A stretch of DNA of 64,000 nucleotides, from NCBI GenBank assembly GCA_963737015.1, contig CAVTQZ010000001.1, forward strand, positions 372,001-436,000. Direction: 5' to 3'. The notes beneath the pieces were generated by a model that did not search any database, was not told the DNA's origin, and saw nothing but the letters and a program-made list of their open reading frames with translations. Positions 17,823-27,345 of this stretch are shown piece by piece. This stretch comes from CAVTQZ01 sp963737015. GTDB lineage: Bacteria > Actinomycetota > Acidimicrobiia > Acidimicrobiales > UBA8190. Position 1 is the stretch's first letter, and the number at the start of each line of letters is the position of its first letter. The position numbers and the translations under genes were made by a program.

Positions 17823-18146
17823 GTGGAGAACTTGAGCGACGCTGAGCGCATGAAGCGCGAGAACGATCTCACGGAGCTGATCGAGCTGATGCGCCCCGCG
17901 GTGCAAGCCGACGGCGGCGACCTCGAGCTCGTCTCGTACGACCTCGAGAAGGGCGAGGTGGAGGTGCAGCTTCGCGGGGCGTGCAGCTCGTGCGCGATAT
18001 CGTCGGCCACTCTTCAGGGCGGCGTGGAGCGGATCCTCAAGGGCAGGCTCGACTGGGTAACCGAGGTCCGCGGTGGAGTCGACGAGAGCGCAGATCCCTT
18101 CGAGAGCGTGTCTCTCGGCCGGGGCGCCTACGTACCGAAGATCTGA
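17823..18146 (+). CDS. NifU C-terminal-domain Fe-S scaffold protein
   Basis: A 107-residue Nfu-type protein: IELMRPAVQADGGDLELVSYD followed by GACSSCAISSATLQGGVERIL, whose CxxC binds or transfers an Fe-S cluster. GTG 17823 is used; TTG 17832 and ATG 17850 are also in frame. It stands alone and diverges from the LLM operon. Confidence 0.85.
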   Translation: MENLSDAERMKRENDLTELIELMRPAVQADGGDLELVSYDLEKGEVEVQLRGACSSCAISSATLQGGVERILKGRLDWVTEVRGGVDESADPFESVSLGRGAYVPKI

Positions 18147-18150
18147 CCCC

Positions 18151-19908
18151 TCACGCCGCCAGGTCGGACTCCTCCACCGGTCCGTAACGGACGAGGGGCT
18201 CGAAGAGATCGAGGGCACTGCGGTCGGGATCTGTGATGCCCCTCACAGCGGGTGTCCCGAGGCGCCGGGAGGCGAACCGGCGTGCGATCACCGCCTTTCG
18301 GGCGTCGGACCTGCGCTCGAGGTCCCAAGCGGCCTCCTCCAAGAGCAGGGCCCCTTCGGTCATGTCGGCGAGGAGCTCCGCGAGCCTCCGTGAGTGCAAG
18401 AGCGCCACATCTTCCTCGGCGCCCTCGAGATACGAGATCGCGCTGCGGGCGTCCGAGACGGCGGCAGCGACCAGGTCGATGGCACCGGCCAGCACCTTGC
18501 GCCCCGCGGCCGTGTCGAGGGCACGCTCGGCCCGCTCGATGAGGTCGAGGTGCGCCTGCTCCGAGCGCATCGCGCGTCTCACGTCGACGCAGAGAATGTT
18601 CTCCGTTCCTTCCCAGATCGTGTGGCACTGCGCGTCGCGAAGCTGGCGAGCCATCGGCCAGTCCTCCATGTACCCGTTGCCGCCGAGGACCTCGAGGGCA
18701 TTCGAGGCCGCCCACAAGGCGAAGCGCGTACAGCGCATCTTCGCAAGCGGGATGAGAATCCGTCGCAGCCTTCTTCCTGATTCAGCGTCGCTCGAGGTCC
18801 GCAAGGCGGACGCGCACTCATATGTCGCCGCCATCCCCGCCTCGAGGTCGACCAGGAGGTCGACGAGCGTCTCGCGCACGAGGGGATAGCTGTCTATGCG
18901 GTTTCCGAATTGCGAACGCTTTGCCGCGTAGATGGCGGCCTCCAAGAACGAGCGCCTGTGGATGCCGAGACCCATCAACGCGACCCCGAAGCGGCTGCCG
19001 TTCACCATCTCCATCATCCGGTTGATGCCACGGCGTGGGTCGTCGCCGGCTGTGGCGTCTTCTCCCGAACCTCCCCCGGCCAGCCAGGCGAGGGCGCCCT
19101 CGAGATGCACTTCACCCGTCGGTACGCCGACCGTGCCCAGCTTCGGCTTCAGCCTTTTGATAGTGAACCCGTTCGGGGCACCGTCCGGTGATAGGCGAGG
19201 AACTATGAACGTCCCCAGACCCCGGCTACCGGCGGCGGCGCCCTCCGGACGAGCGAGCACGACGAAGACCTCGGCGTCGACGTTCGAGCAGAAGTGCTTG
19301 TCGCCGAAGAGCCTCCATTCCTCGCCGTCGCGCACGGCGCGAGTCGTGTTGGCACCGACGTCGCTCCCGCCTTGGCGTTCGGTCAGGAACATGCCGCCCT
19401 CCCAGGCGTACTCGGGATCGGTGCTGCGTAGGTGTCCCAGCAGCTCCTCGCGTACGGTCGAAGGCGCGTATCGCTCGACGATGTCGGCCGCTGCGCCGGT
19501 CATTCCGAGCCCGCAGAAGATCGCTGTCTCGGCCTGCGACACGAGGTACGACAACGAGGCGCTCACGACCCCCGGCACGCTACGACCGGCATAGGACTCG
19601 AGGCTCACGAACCCGTTCCGCACGAGGTCTTCCTTTGAATCGGTCCAGGTGGGATGGTGACGCACCCGGTCCACCTCGTAACCCCACCGGTCGTAGCGCT
19701 CGAGCACCGGCCCGTGTTTGTCGGTGGTGTCCGCTCTCGGTGCGATCACCTTTCCGACGAGCGCGCCGAAGCGCCCGACGTGCTCCTCCGCGAAACGGCG
19801 ATCCTCCTGGTCCGGCAGGAACCGGTCGAGGAGGAACCGCAGGTTCGGGTCGAGCTCGTACCAGTCGAGGCCGACGGCCTGTTCGTACTCGGCGTAGTCG
19901 GGAAGCAT
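18151..19908 (-). CDS. Acyl-CoA dehydrogenase (AidB-like)
   Basis: A 585-residue flavoprotein. MFLTERQGGSDVGAN (about residue 185) and the GDKHFCSNVDAEVFVVLARP strand are typical, and HTIWEGTENILCVDVRRAM supplies the FAD-contact/catalytic loop. Its length and C-terminal extension resemble the AidB branch more than standard beta-oxidation enzymes. It is convergent with the NifU-like gene and divergent from a MarR gene, whose operator could regulate both. The acyl substrate, or a DNA-protective AidB role, is undetermined. Confidence 0.87.
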   Translation of the reverse strand: MLPDYAEYEQAVGLDWYELDPNLRFLLDRFLPDQEDRRFAEEHVGRFGALVGKVIAPRADTTDKHGPVLERYDRWGYEVDRVRHHPTWTDSKEDLVRNGFVSLESYAGRSVPGVVSASLSYLVSQAETAIFCGLGMTGAAADIVERYAPSTVREELLGHLRSTDPEYAWEGGMFLTERQGGSDVGANTTRAVRDGEEWRLFGDKHFCSNVDAEVFVVLARPEGAAAGSRGLGTFIVPRLSPDGAPNGFTIKRLKPKLGTVGVPTGEVHLEGALAWLAGGGSGEDATAGDDPRRGINRMMEMVNGSRFGVALMGLGIHRRSFLEAAIYAAKRSQFGNRIDSYPLVRETLVDLLVDLEAGMAATYECASALRTSSDAESGRRLRRILIPLAKMRCTRFALWAASNALEVLGGNGYMEDWPMARQLRDAQCHTIWEGTENILCVDVRRAMRSEQAHLDLIERAERALDTAAGRKVLAGAIDLVAAAVSDARSAISYLEGAEEDVALLHSRRLAELLADMTEGALLLEEAAWDLERRSDARKAVIARRFASRRLGTPAVRGITDPDRSALDLFEPLVRYGPVEESDLAA

Positions 19909-19997
19909 CTTCCGATGCTACGGCCGTGCCGCTTCGCCGGCCCGATGGAGCGTGAGTGGAGGGGCGGCGCGCCTGCGCGGCGCATTCTTTAGCAAAC

Positions 19998-20005
19998 CTA
20001 ATTAG
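19998..20005. promoter_or_regulatory. Palindrome and -10-like hexamer before the MarR gene
   Basis: CTAATTAG lies 12 bp upstream of ATG 20017 in an otherwise GC-rich gap. The overlapping TAGAAT (20003-20008) could be a -10 box for a leaderless transcript. It is a plausible autoregulatory operator between the divergent acyl-CoA dehydrogenase and marR; this is inference. Confidence 0.35.
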
Positions 20006-20016
20006 AATGGTGAAGT

Positions 20017-20517
20017 ATGAGTACCGTTAGCCCGCCGGTGGCCGCCGGAAGCGATGGCGGGCTCGCCACGAGCTCGGAGCCTGGACGCGGGGGTGACAGG
20101 GACCTGGCCGAGGCCGCCGCGCGCTTGCGCTTGGCCGTGATGAGGCTCTCTCGGAAGGTGCGCCAGCAAGTGGCCGAGGAGGTGACGCCTTCGCAGTTGT
20201 CCGTCCTCGTCTCGGTGGAGCGAAGCGGCAGCCCGACCCTCGGTGAGCTTGCCGCGGCGGAGCAGGTGCGCCCGCCGAGCATGACGCGTCTCGTCGACGC
20301 ACTCGTCGATTCCGGCCTGCTCACCAGGAAGGTCGAGCCCTCCGACAGGAGGGTGGCGCGCGTCGAGCTCACGGCAGCCGGACGCCGTGCGATCCAACGG
20401 AGCCGTTCGCTTCGCACCGCCTATCTCACCAAGAAGCTCGGCAGGCTGGCTCCGGCGCAACTCGAGCGGCTCGAGGAGCTCGTGGAGCTTCTCGAACGCT
20501 TGGCTGAGCTGTCGTGA
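20017..20517 (+). CDS. MarR-family regulator of the MFS operon
   Basis: A 166-residue MarR protein with the winged helix at about residues 60-120: TPSQLSVLVSVERSGSPTLG, EQVRPPSMTRLVDALVDSGL as recognition helix, and SDRRVARVELTAAG as wing. Its stop overlaps the GTG start of the MFS gene, so it probably controls its own transporter operon. About 35 low-complexity residues precede the domain. Confidence 0.88.
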   Translation: MSTVSPPVAAGSDGGLATSSEPGRGGDRDLAEAAARLRLAVMRLSRKVRQQVAEEVTPSQLSVLVSVERSGSPTLGELAAAEQVRPPSMTRLVDALVDSGLLTRKVEPSDRRVARVELTAAGRRAIQRSRSLRTAYLTKKLGRLAPAQLERLEELVELLERLAELS

Positions 20518-21854
20518 GCCGGGTGAGGCTCGTCGCCAATTCCACGTTCCGCTCCTTGGGAGTGCGCAACTACCGGCTGTATTTCACGGGCCAGATCATC
20601 TCCGTGAGCGGGACCTGGATGCAGAGCGTCGCCCAGGCGTGGCTCGTCGTCCGCTACTTGGCCCCGAAGGGCCAGGCCGGTCTCGACGTCGGCATCACCA
20701 CCGCCCTGCAGTTCCTCCCGATGCTCCTGCTCGGTGCGTGGGGAGGACTCGTGGTCGACAGGGTGGACAAGCGGCGTCTGCTCTTCGGCACACAGGTCTC
20801 GGCCGGAGCCCTGGCTCTGGTACTCGGGCTGTTGGTGCAGATCGGACACGGGCCTTCAGGTTCGGCGCACCTCTGGGAGGTTTACCTGCTCGCCCTGGCA
20901 CTCGGGATGGTGAACCTCTTCGACAATCCCGCCCGTCAGACGTTCGTCATAGAGATGGTGGGCAAGGAGGACCTGCCCAACGCCGTGAGCCTGAACAGCA
21001 TCGTCATGAACGGTGCGCGCGTGATAGGGCCTGCGCTGTCGGGAGTCCTCATCGCGACGGTCGGTATCGCGGTGTGCTTCGAGGTGAACGCCGCGAGCTA
21101 CCTGGCCGTCATCGCGGCGTTGTTCCTCATGCGCACGGCAGAGCTCCGCCCGGCCGATCGGGTGGAGAGAGCCAAGGGCCAGCTGCGCGAAGGCCTTGCG
21201 TACACATGGGGCAACGCACGCCTGCGGGAGCCGCTCATCCTGGTGTTCGTCATCGGGCTGCTCGTCTACAACTTCAACGTGATCCTGCCGCTTCTCGCGC
21301 GCCTTACGTTCCACGGCGGTGCCGGGACCTTCTCGGCTCTCACATCGCTCATGGCCACGGGCGCTGTAGTGGGCGGCCTCGTGGTGGCCCACCGCTCGAA
21401 ACCGACTATCCATCGGCTCTGCGCGATCGGGGCCGTCTTCGGCGTCTTCATCGGCGCGGTCGCGTTGTCGCCGACTCTGGTCAGCGCCTTCGTGCTGATC
21501 GTCCCGATGGGGGCCCTCTCCATCGCGTTCATCGCCACCGCCAACTCCACGATCCAGATGCGCGTGGACCCGAAGATGCGCGGGCGCGTGATGGCGCTCT
21601 ACGCGATCGGGTTCCTGGGCACGGCGCCCATCGGCGCTCCCCTCGTCGGGTGGATCTCGGAGGCCTCGAGCCCGCGTGTGGCTCTTCTCGTCGGCGCCGC
21701 CGCAGCGATCATCTCCTCGTCGATCATTCTCATGCGCCACCGCAACGAGCACCGCCGGGTGCTCCAGGCCGCGCCGACGGGGTCGAAAGAGGGTCCGATC
21801 GACGATTCGCCGCTCGACGAGGCCGGGCCCGGTACCGCTCTCGGCGTCGCGTGA
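20514..21854 (+). CDS. MFS efflux transporter (DHA3/EntS-like)
   Basis: A 446-residue protein with about 12 hydrophobic segments. Motif A is GGLVVDRVDKRRLLFG after TM2. FDNPARQTFVIEMVGKEDLPNAVSLNSI is the signature stretch of the DHA3/EntS branch. GTG 20514 overlaps the marR stop and its own stop overlaps the next start (GTGA). The MarR partner suggests drug or metabolite export. Confidence 0.88.
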   Translation: MSRVRLVANSTFRSLGVRNYRLYFTGQIISVSGTWMQSVAQAWLVVRYLAPKGQAGLDVGITTALQFLPMLLLGAWGGLVVDRVDKRRLLFGTQVSAGALALVLGLLVQIGHGPSGSAHLWEVYLLALALGMVNLFDNPARQTFVIEMVGKEDLPNAVSLNSIVMNGARVIGPALSGVLIATVGIAVCFEVNAASYLAVIAALFLMRTAELRPADRVERAKGQLREGLAYTWGNARLREPLILVFVIGLLVYNFNVILPLLARLTFHGGAGTFSALTSLMATGAVVGGLVVAHRSKPTIHRLCAIGAVFGVFIGAVALSPTLVSAFVLIVPMGALSIAFIATANSTIQMRVDPKMRGRVMALYAIGFLGTAPIGAPLVGWISEASSPRVALLVGAAAAIISSSIILMRHRNEHRRVLQAAPTGSKEGPIDDSPLDEAGPGTALGVA

Positions 21855-22594
21855 GGAGCACGCGCCTGGCGGCGGGCGTCGGCGCGACCGCGCTCGTCGG
21901 ATACTGGTTCCCGAGCGTCTGCGTGCTCGGACAGTTCTCTCCGGTTGCCCTGCGTGCGCTGCCCTCCGGGCTTTGCACGTGGCGCGGTCCATCCTCCTCC
22001 GGGTCCGTGGCGCTCACCTTCGACGACGGGCCCTCGCCCGACAACACCCCCCGGACCCTGGAGATCCTGGACGCGCTCTCGCTTCGGGCCACCTTCTTCC
22101 TCTTGGGAACGCTCGCCGAGACCCACAGGAGCCTCGTCGGCGAGATCCTCGCCAGGGGCCACAGCGTCGGTGTCCACGGTTACGTCCACGAGCACCATCT
22201 CCTCAGGTCCCCTGCCTGGGTCCGGCGCGACTTCGCCCGTTCGGTGAAGGCGCTCGAGGACACCACCGGCGCGAGCCCGCGCTGGTACCGGCCCACATAC
22301 GGGCAGCTCACCAGCCAGAGCGTTTTGGAGGCCCGGCGCCAGAACATGCACACGGTGTTGTGGTCGGCGTGGGGTCGCGAGTGGGCCGAGAGCGAACCGG
22401 AGAAGGTAATGGCACGCGTCGACCGGAAGCTCGGTGCCGGTGCGATCGTCCTCCTGCACGACAACGAGGTCAACTCCCCGCGAGGGACCGCGGCCCTCAC
22501 ACATGCCACGCTCGAGCTGCTCGCGCGTAGGCTCGACGAGCTGGACCTGAAGACCGTGACCCTCGACGAGCTGCTGCCCGCACGAGGAGCCTGA
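21851..22594 (+). CDS. Polysaccharide deacetylase (NodB domain)
   Basis: A 247-residue protein with one N-terminal hydrophobic segment (signal peptide or anchor) and a NodB domain. ALTFDDGPSPDNTPRTLEIL holds the catalytic Asp pair, HGYVHEHH the metal His residues (in place of the usual HTxxH spacing), RPTYGQLT motif 3 and LHDN motif 5. It probably removes N-acetyl groups from a cell-wall or extracellular glycan. It is coupled to the MFS gene by GTGA. Confidence 0.85.
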   Translation: MRSTRLAAGVGATALVGYWFPSVCVLGQFSPVALRALPSGLCTWRGPSSSGSVALTFDDGPSPDNTPRTLEILDALSLRATFFLLGTLAETHRSLVGEILARGHSVGVHGYVHEHHLLRSPAWVRRDFARSVKALEDTTGASPRWYRPTYGQLTSQSVLEARRQNMHTVLWSAWGREWAESEPEKVMARVDRKLGAGAIVLLHDNEVNSPRGTAALTHATLELLARRLDELDLKTVTLDELLPARGA

Positions 22595-22612
22595 CGAACC
22601 GCCCGCTCGGGA

Positions 22613-24250
22613 CTATTTGTGAAGCCCGAGTTGGATCGCCTTGACCAAGAGCAGAGCCACCGAGAGGAACACATAGCCGTACATGGCATACACGGTGGCG
22701 GTGCGGCCTCGCGACCACGACATGGGCTCGAGCCGGTTCAATGCCGGCATCCGCCACGTCTCGCGCTTTGGCCCCGCGACCGCCACGGGAGGTGGACGAC
22801 CCGCGAGCGCCTTCGCATAGAGCACACCGGAGACTCCGAGTACGACGAGCAGCGCGATACCGAGCAAGACGAGAAGCAGGCCCACGTTGATGTGCGGGAA
22901 AACCGTCGTGGTCATGAGGATCAGCGAGAGGACGAGCAGCACCGACACGATGAGGGTGGCGAGCGCGTTCACCCACGGCCGGTTGATCCAGGGCCCGAGA
23001 ACTCCTTTGTCGTTGCACAAGAGCACCAGGAACACCGTCGCGCTCGGCAGGAGGATTCCGGCGAGCGCCTGAACCGAGGTGGTGATGAGCCCGAGCGGTG
23101 CCCGGGGGATGAGGACGATGGCGGCGGCAAATCCAACGATCGCAGTGAAGATCAGATAAAAGCCTTTCGCCTCTCGCATCGGGCGATGCAGCGAATGGCG
23201 GATCCCGAAGATGTCTCCGAACGCATATGAGGTCGACAGGGTGACGGCGGCCGCGCCGATGATCGATGCGTTCAACAAGACGATCGCGAACAAAACGCCC
23301 GTGCCGTGCCCGACGAAGCGCGCCAGCCCGTGGGCAACCCCGGCTGCGTTCGTGAACTTCCCCCGCAGTGGGGTGTTGTCGAAGGCAAAAGCAGCTGTGA
23401 TCACGATGAGGCTCGCGCCGAGGACCGTGACGAACGACCCGAGCACCGTGTCGACGCGCTCGTAGTTCATGTACCGCGGGGTGATGCGCTTGTCGACGAT
23501 GTTGGACTGCTGGAAGAAGAGCTGCCAGGGGGCGACCGTGGTCCCCACGATCGCGATGATGAGCAGCACCGAAGTGGAGTTGAACCCGCCCGCCACACCG
23601 GGAACCACGAACCCGTGGAGCACCGAACCGGTATGGGAATGACCGCTCGAGAAGATCGCCAGGGGGATGACGAGGAAGTTGGCCACGACGAACAGGAGCA
23701 TGAACCGCTCCCAGCGGCGGAAGCTGCCGGAGGCGGTCATCGCCACGAGACCGACCGCGGCGACAGGGACCGAGATGTAGGAGCTCACTCCCAGGTACCC
23801 GAGAGCCAAGCTGATGCCGATGAACTCCGTCACGATCGTGAGGAAGTTCAATACGAAGAGGTCGCCCACTGAAAAAGCGCCCCAGAATTTTCCGAAGCGT
23901 TCACGAATGAGACGCGCGTGTCCAACTCCTGTTACGGCACCGAGTCGCACCACCATCTCCTGGTTCACGATCAGCACCGGTATGAGCAGAGGCAGAGCCC
24001 AAAGGAGGCTGAGCCCGTAGTTCTGTCCCGCCTGCGCATACGTGGCGACCCCGCCGGCATCGTTGTCGCCCACCATGACGATGAGCCCGGGTCCGACGAT
24101 GGCTGCCAGGGTGAGGATGCGCGCCTTCCACGAGCGCCTCTGCGCCTCGTCGTGGAGCCTGACGGTCCCAAGGGCGCCCCGGATGTCGCCCAGATGTGCC
24201 TCGTCGAGGACAGCCGGGTCGTTCTCGGCTTCGAAGGCCTCTTCGGCCAT
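22613..24250 (-). CDS. Nramp-superfamily metal transporter with altered metal site
   Basis: A 545-residue membrane protein with 11-12 hydrophobic segments and Nramp spacing. The TM1 motif, DPGN in canonical Nramp, reads DNDAGG: the Asp is kept, the Asn is not. The TM6 motif, usually MPH, reads GTTVAPWQLFFQQSN, so the metal-contact Met is replaced. Such changes are a feature of Nramp-related Mg transporters, so Mg or another hard cation is more likely than Fe/Mn. The gene lies 320 bp downstream of a co-oriented MgtE-like regulatory-domain gene. Confidence 0.83.
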   Translation of the reverse strand: MAEEAFEAENDPAVLDEAHLGDIRGALGTVRLHDEAQRRSWKARILTLAAIVGPGLIVMVGDNDAGGVATYAQAGQNYGLSLLWALPLLIPVLIVNQEMVVRLGAVTGVGHARLIRERFGKFWGAFSVGDLFVLNFLTIVTEFIGISLALGYLGVSSYISVPVAAVGLVAMTASGSFRRWERFMLLFVVANFLVIPLAIFSSGHSHTGSVLHGFVVPGVAGGFNSTSVLLIIAIVGTTVAPWQLFFQQSNIVDKRITPRYMNYERVDTVLGSFVTVLGASLIVITAAFAFDNTPLRGKFTNAAGVAHGLARFVGHGTGVLFAIVLLNASIIGAAAVTLSTSYAFGDIFGIRHSLHRPMREAKGFYLIFTAIVGFAAAIVLIPRAPLGLITTSVQALAGILLPSATVFLVLLCNDKGVLGPWINRPWVNALATLIVSVLLVLSLILMTTTVFPHINVGLLLVLLGIALLVVLGVSGVLYAKALAGRPPPVAVAGPKRETWRMPALNRLEPMSWSRGRTATVYAMYGYVFLSVALLLVKAIQLGLHK

Positions 24251-24570
24251 TTGGGACCTCCAGGGTGCCGGTTCTCGGACGTGCGTTCGCGGCGCGCACG
24301 CCCAGGAAGGTCAGCCCCCGGTCAGTCCGGTGGCAGGGTTCCCCGAGTGGTGGCGTGCGCGCCTGTGCGGTCGTGGTGACCCACTGTCAGCGTGCAGCGC
24401 TGCTCCTTCGTCTCGCCCTCCGACAGCCGAACATCGAAACCGTGTCGCCCGGTGGGCGCCGGGCTCGCCGAGAAGCCGGCGCACGTCTCGATGCCCTTGT
24501 CCCTGCGTGTGATCCGTGGGCTCTGCGGGCATGCGCGGCTGATCTGCCAGGGAGAATGATACCCGGGGCC
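24251..24570. other. Intergenic region between MgtE-like and Nramp-like genes
   Basis: 320 bp on the path of a possible two-gene transcript. I compared it by eye with M-box and yybP-ykoY riboswitch cores and found no match. No frame looks coding. Confidence 0.35.
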
Positions 24571-25830
24571 TTAGTCCTCGACCACCGCCATGCCGAAGTC
24601 GCGTCGCCACCCCTGAGGCAGAAGGAGCTCGAGAACATCGTCGACGGTGATGACGCCGACCATCCGGTGCTCGGAATCCTCGACCGGTGCGACGGTCAGA
24701 TTGAAGTCCGACATCTTGCGTACCACGGCGTGAATGTCCCAGTCGGGGTGCACGTGGGCGGGGTTCGGGCGCACCACCGAGGACAGCGGCGCAGACGGCT
24801 CCGCCTGAAGCAGGACGACCACCGACGCCGAACCAGTGACATGGCGGTCGCCGTCACAGGCAAAGACCACTGCCAACGCCTCGGGTGAGGCCTCGCTCGC
24901 CCGTATCGCATCGAGCACCTTCGAGACCGGCGTCTCTTCCGGCAGGCAGAGGAAGTCGGGGCTCATGAGTCCGCCCGCCGTCTCGGGGTTGTAATTGAGC
25001 AGGGCGCGGATCTTTCGCTGGTGGGCTGCCGGCATGAGCGTGAGAACGGGGATCCGCCGTTCCTGGTCGAGCTCCATGATGAGGTCGGCAGCGTCGTCGG
25101 GCGCCATGGTGGACAGAAGCCGTGCGGCTTCTGCGTCGGACCGTGACCGGATGAACTCGAGCTGGTGCTCCTCGTCGAGCTCCTCGAACACGTCGGCCTC
25201 GAGCTCGCGGTCCTGGCCGACCGCCTCGATGATCTCCTCGCCTTCGTCGTGCGAGGCGGCCTCGACGAGATCGGCTATCTGGGCCGGGTGCAGGCGCGCG
25301 AGCTTGCGGTAGGGGATCCGTAGACGAGCCGTCGGCACGTGGGAGACGAAGGGCTCGATGCTGGCGAAGTCCACGATGTTGCCGGCCTTGATCCGACGTG
25401 CGAGGGGACGCGGCAACAGACGCCTGAGGGAGACTCTCGAGCTCGGGTCGACGCCGACGACCTCCCACCGGCCCTCGAGTCTCGCTATCTCGATCTCGTT
25501 GGCCCTGATGAGGCGCGCACCCGAGATGTTGATCAGGTGCCTTGCCATGAGGTCACCGGCGAGGAGCAGCTCGCCGGGGCGCCTCACGAAGCGACCCAGG
25601 TTCACGGTCTCGCCAGTGAGCTCGACCCGTCCCGGACGGATGTCGGCGATCTGATGGATCGGGACGAACATCCCCCGCCGCCCGATCTTCACGACGGCTC
25701 CCGACAAGGGAGGATGGGGTGCCTCACCCACCCGGACGATCAGGTCCTGGACCTTCCCGAGGTGCTCACCGTTCCGGTCCACCACGGCGCTCTTCAAGAT
25801 GCTCGACAGGTGAAGGATCTCGACGGCCAT
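24571..25830 (-). CDS. Soluble PRC-barrel / MgtE_N / CBS protein
   Basis: A 419-residue protein without membrane segments. Residues 1-150 hold two PRC-barrel-like repeats (SAVVDRNGEHLGKVQDLIVR is the first). Residues about 170-280 match the MgtE N domain (LHPAQIADLVE, MAPDDAADLIMELD, LLNYNPETAGGLMSPDF). Residues about 285-410 form a CBS pair (VVFACDGDRHVTGSASV, MVGVITVDDVLELLL). In MgtE these cytosolic domains sense Mg and close the channel; here the channel is absent. Pairing with the Nramp-like gene suggests regulation in trans. ATG 25830 is where the first PRC repeat begins. Confidence 0.85.
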   Translation of the reverse strand: MAVEILHLSSILKSAVVDRNGEHLGKVQDLIVRVGEAPHPPLSGAVVKIGRRGMFVPIHQIADIRPGRVELTGETVNLGRFVRRPGELLLAGDLMARHLINISGARLIRANEIEIARLEGRWEVVGVDPSSRVSLRRLLPRPLARRIKAGNIVDFASIEPFVSHVPTARLRIPYRKLARLHPAQIADLVEAASHDEGEEIIEAVGQDRELEADVFEELDEEHQLEFIRSRSDAEAARLLSTMAPDDAADLIMELDQERRIPVLTLMPAAHQRKIRALLNYNPETAGGLMSPDFLCLPEETPVSKVLDAIRASEASPEALAVVFACDGDRHVTGSASVVVLLQAEPSAPLSSVVRPNPAHVHPDWDIHAVVRKMSDFNLTVAPVEDSEHRMVGVITVDDVLELLLPQGWRRDFGMAVVED

Positions 25831-25986
25831 GCGGTGGGCGCTCCCGGAGCGTTTGCGCACACACGCTAGTCCCGGGTGCTCGAAGACCGTGCGATCGTCT
25901 CAGGTCCCTGCCCGGCCTCCTCCTTGCAACGGGGCTCTCATCCGGGGGAGGCTGACCGGCCATGATCGCCGCGGCGGGCAGCTCGA

Positions 25987-27345
25987 GTGCCTAAGGGACC
26001 GATCGCGAAATGGGCGGAGATACGCGAGTCCTGGCAGAGGAGCAAGCACATTGAGGTCCCGTCCGGGCGTCCCCCCGCGCCCCCGGGACCAGGCGGCCTC
26101 CGGGTGGCATTCCTCGTGTACCGGGGTAACCCGCGCTGCGGCGGCCAGGGCGTTTACACGCGCCACTTGACGCGCGAGCTAGTCGAGCTCGGCCACAGCG
26201 TCGAGGTGCTCTCCGGCCAGCCGTGGCCGCAGCTCGACGAGGGGGTGGGCTTCACACCGCTACCGAGCCTCGATCTGTACCGGGACCCTGATCCGTTTCG
26301 CGTACCTCATCCCCGTGAGATGCGTACTTCGATCGACTGGCTCGAGCTCGCGGTGATGTGCGGCGCGGGTTTCCCCGAGCCCCTCACCTTCTCGCTCAGG
26401 GCACGGCGGGAGCTCGAGGCGCGGCGGCTCGAGTTCGACGTCGTCCACGACAACCAGTGCCTGGGCTCCGGTCTGCTCGGGATGCTCGACGACGGATGGC
26501 CCCTCGTCGCGACCCTCCACCACCCGATCACCGTCGACCGCGAGCTGGCGCTCGCTCATGCGGAGAGCATCTGGAACGGCCTCACGCAGCGACGCTGGTT
26601 CGGCTTCCTTCGCATGCAGGTGCGCGTCGCCAAGCAGATCGAGAGGATCGTCACCGTCTCCGAGTCCTCGAAGGCAGACATCGCCGTCCAAATGGGCGTG
26701 GACCCCGCACGCATGACGGTCGTGCCGATCGGAGTCGACCACGAGGTCTTCCGCCCGCGCCCGGAGGTGGAGCGCACACCGGGGACGATCATCGTCACCT
26801 CGTCGAGCGACGTGCCGATGAAGGGTCTCGTTCCCCTCCTCGAGGCTGTGGCCAAGTTGCGGACCGAGCGACACGTGGAGCTCGTGGTGATAGGGCGCCC
26901 AAAGGAGGAAGGGCGCGTCGCCCGCACCATCTCCCGCCTCGGGCTTCAAGAAGTCGTGCGCTGCGTGAGCGGGATAACCGATGACGAGCTGGCGCTCCTC
27001 TACGCCCGGGCCCAGGTCGCGGTGGTTCCGTCTTTGTACGAGGGCTTCTCGCTGCCGGCGATCGAGGCGATGGCTTGCGGTGTCCCTCTCGTCGCGACCA
27101 CCGGGGGAGCTCTACCCGAGGTGGTGGGTGCGGACGGGACCACCGCGGTCCTCGTGACTCCGGGGGACGCAGAGGCCCTGGCCTCAGGGATGCGGCGGGT
27201 GCTCGACGACGAGGAGCTCGCGGCTCGCCTCGGTGCGGAGGGCCGGCGCAGGGTGCTTACGCGCTTCACCTGGCGCGAGACGGCGCAGCAGACAGCCGAG
27301 CAGTACGCGCAGCTACTCGAGGCGAAGGTCCCGGCGGCATGTTGA
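25987..27345 (+). CDS. Glycosyltransferase family 4
   Basis: A 452-residue GT-B enzyme. The N-terminal domain starts at LRVAFLVYRGNPRCGGQGVY. The linker-region motif is VPIGVDHEVFRP, and the donor-site motif SLYEGFSLPAIEAMACGVPLV contains the GT4 E-x7-E. GTG 25987 gives about 37 extra N-terminal residues; GTG near 26103 inside LRVAF is an alternative. It overlaps the methyltransferase gene and leads a four-gene cluster. Confidence 0.88.
   Translation: MPKGPIAKWAEIRESWQRSKHIEVPSGRPPAPPGPGGLRVAFLVYRGNPRCGGQGVYTRHLTRELVELGHSVEVLSGQPWPQLDEGVGFTPLPSLDLYRDPDPFRVPHPREMRTSIDWLELAVMCGAGFPEPLTFSLRARRELEARRLEFDVVHDNQCLGSGLLGMLDDGWPLVATLHHPITVDRELALAHAESIWNGLTQRRWFGFLRMQVRVAKQIERIVTVSESSKADIAVQMGVDPARMTVVPIGVDHEVFRPRPEVERTPGTIIVTSSSDVPMKGLVPLLEAVAKLRTERHVELVVIGRPKEEGRVARTISRLGLQEVVRCVSGITDDELALLYARAQVAVVPSLYEGFSLPAIEAMACGVPLVATTGGALPEVVGADGTTAVLVTPGDAEALASGMRRVLDDEELAARLGAEGRRRVLTRFTWRETAQQTAEQYAQLLEAKVPAAC

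Noticed and set aside
24251..24570. M-box or yybP-ykoY riboswitch before the Nramp-like gene
   Set aside because: No match to the conserved cores was found by eye; a covariance search would be needed.
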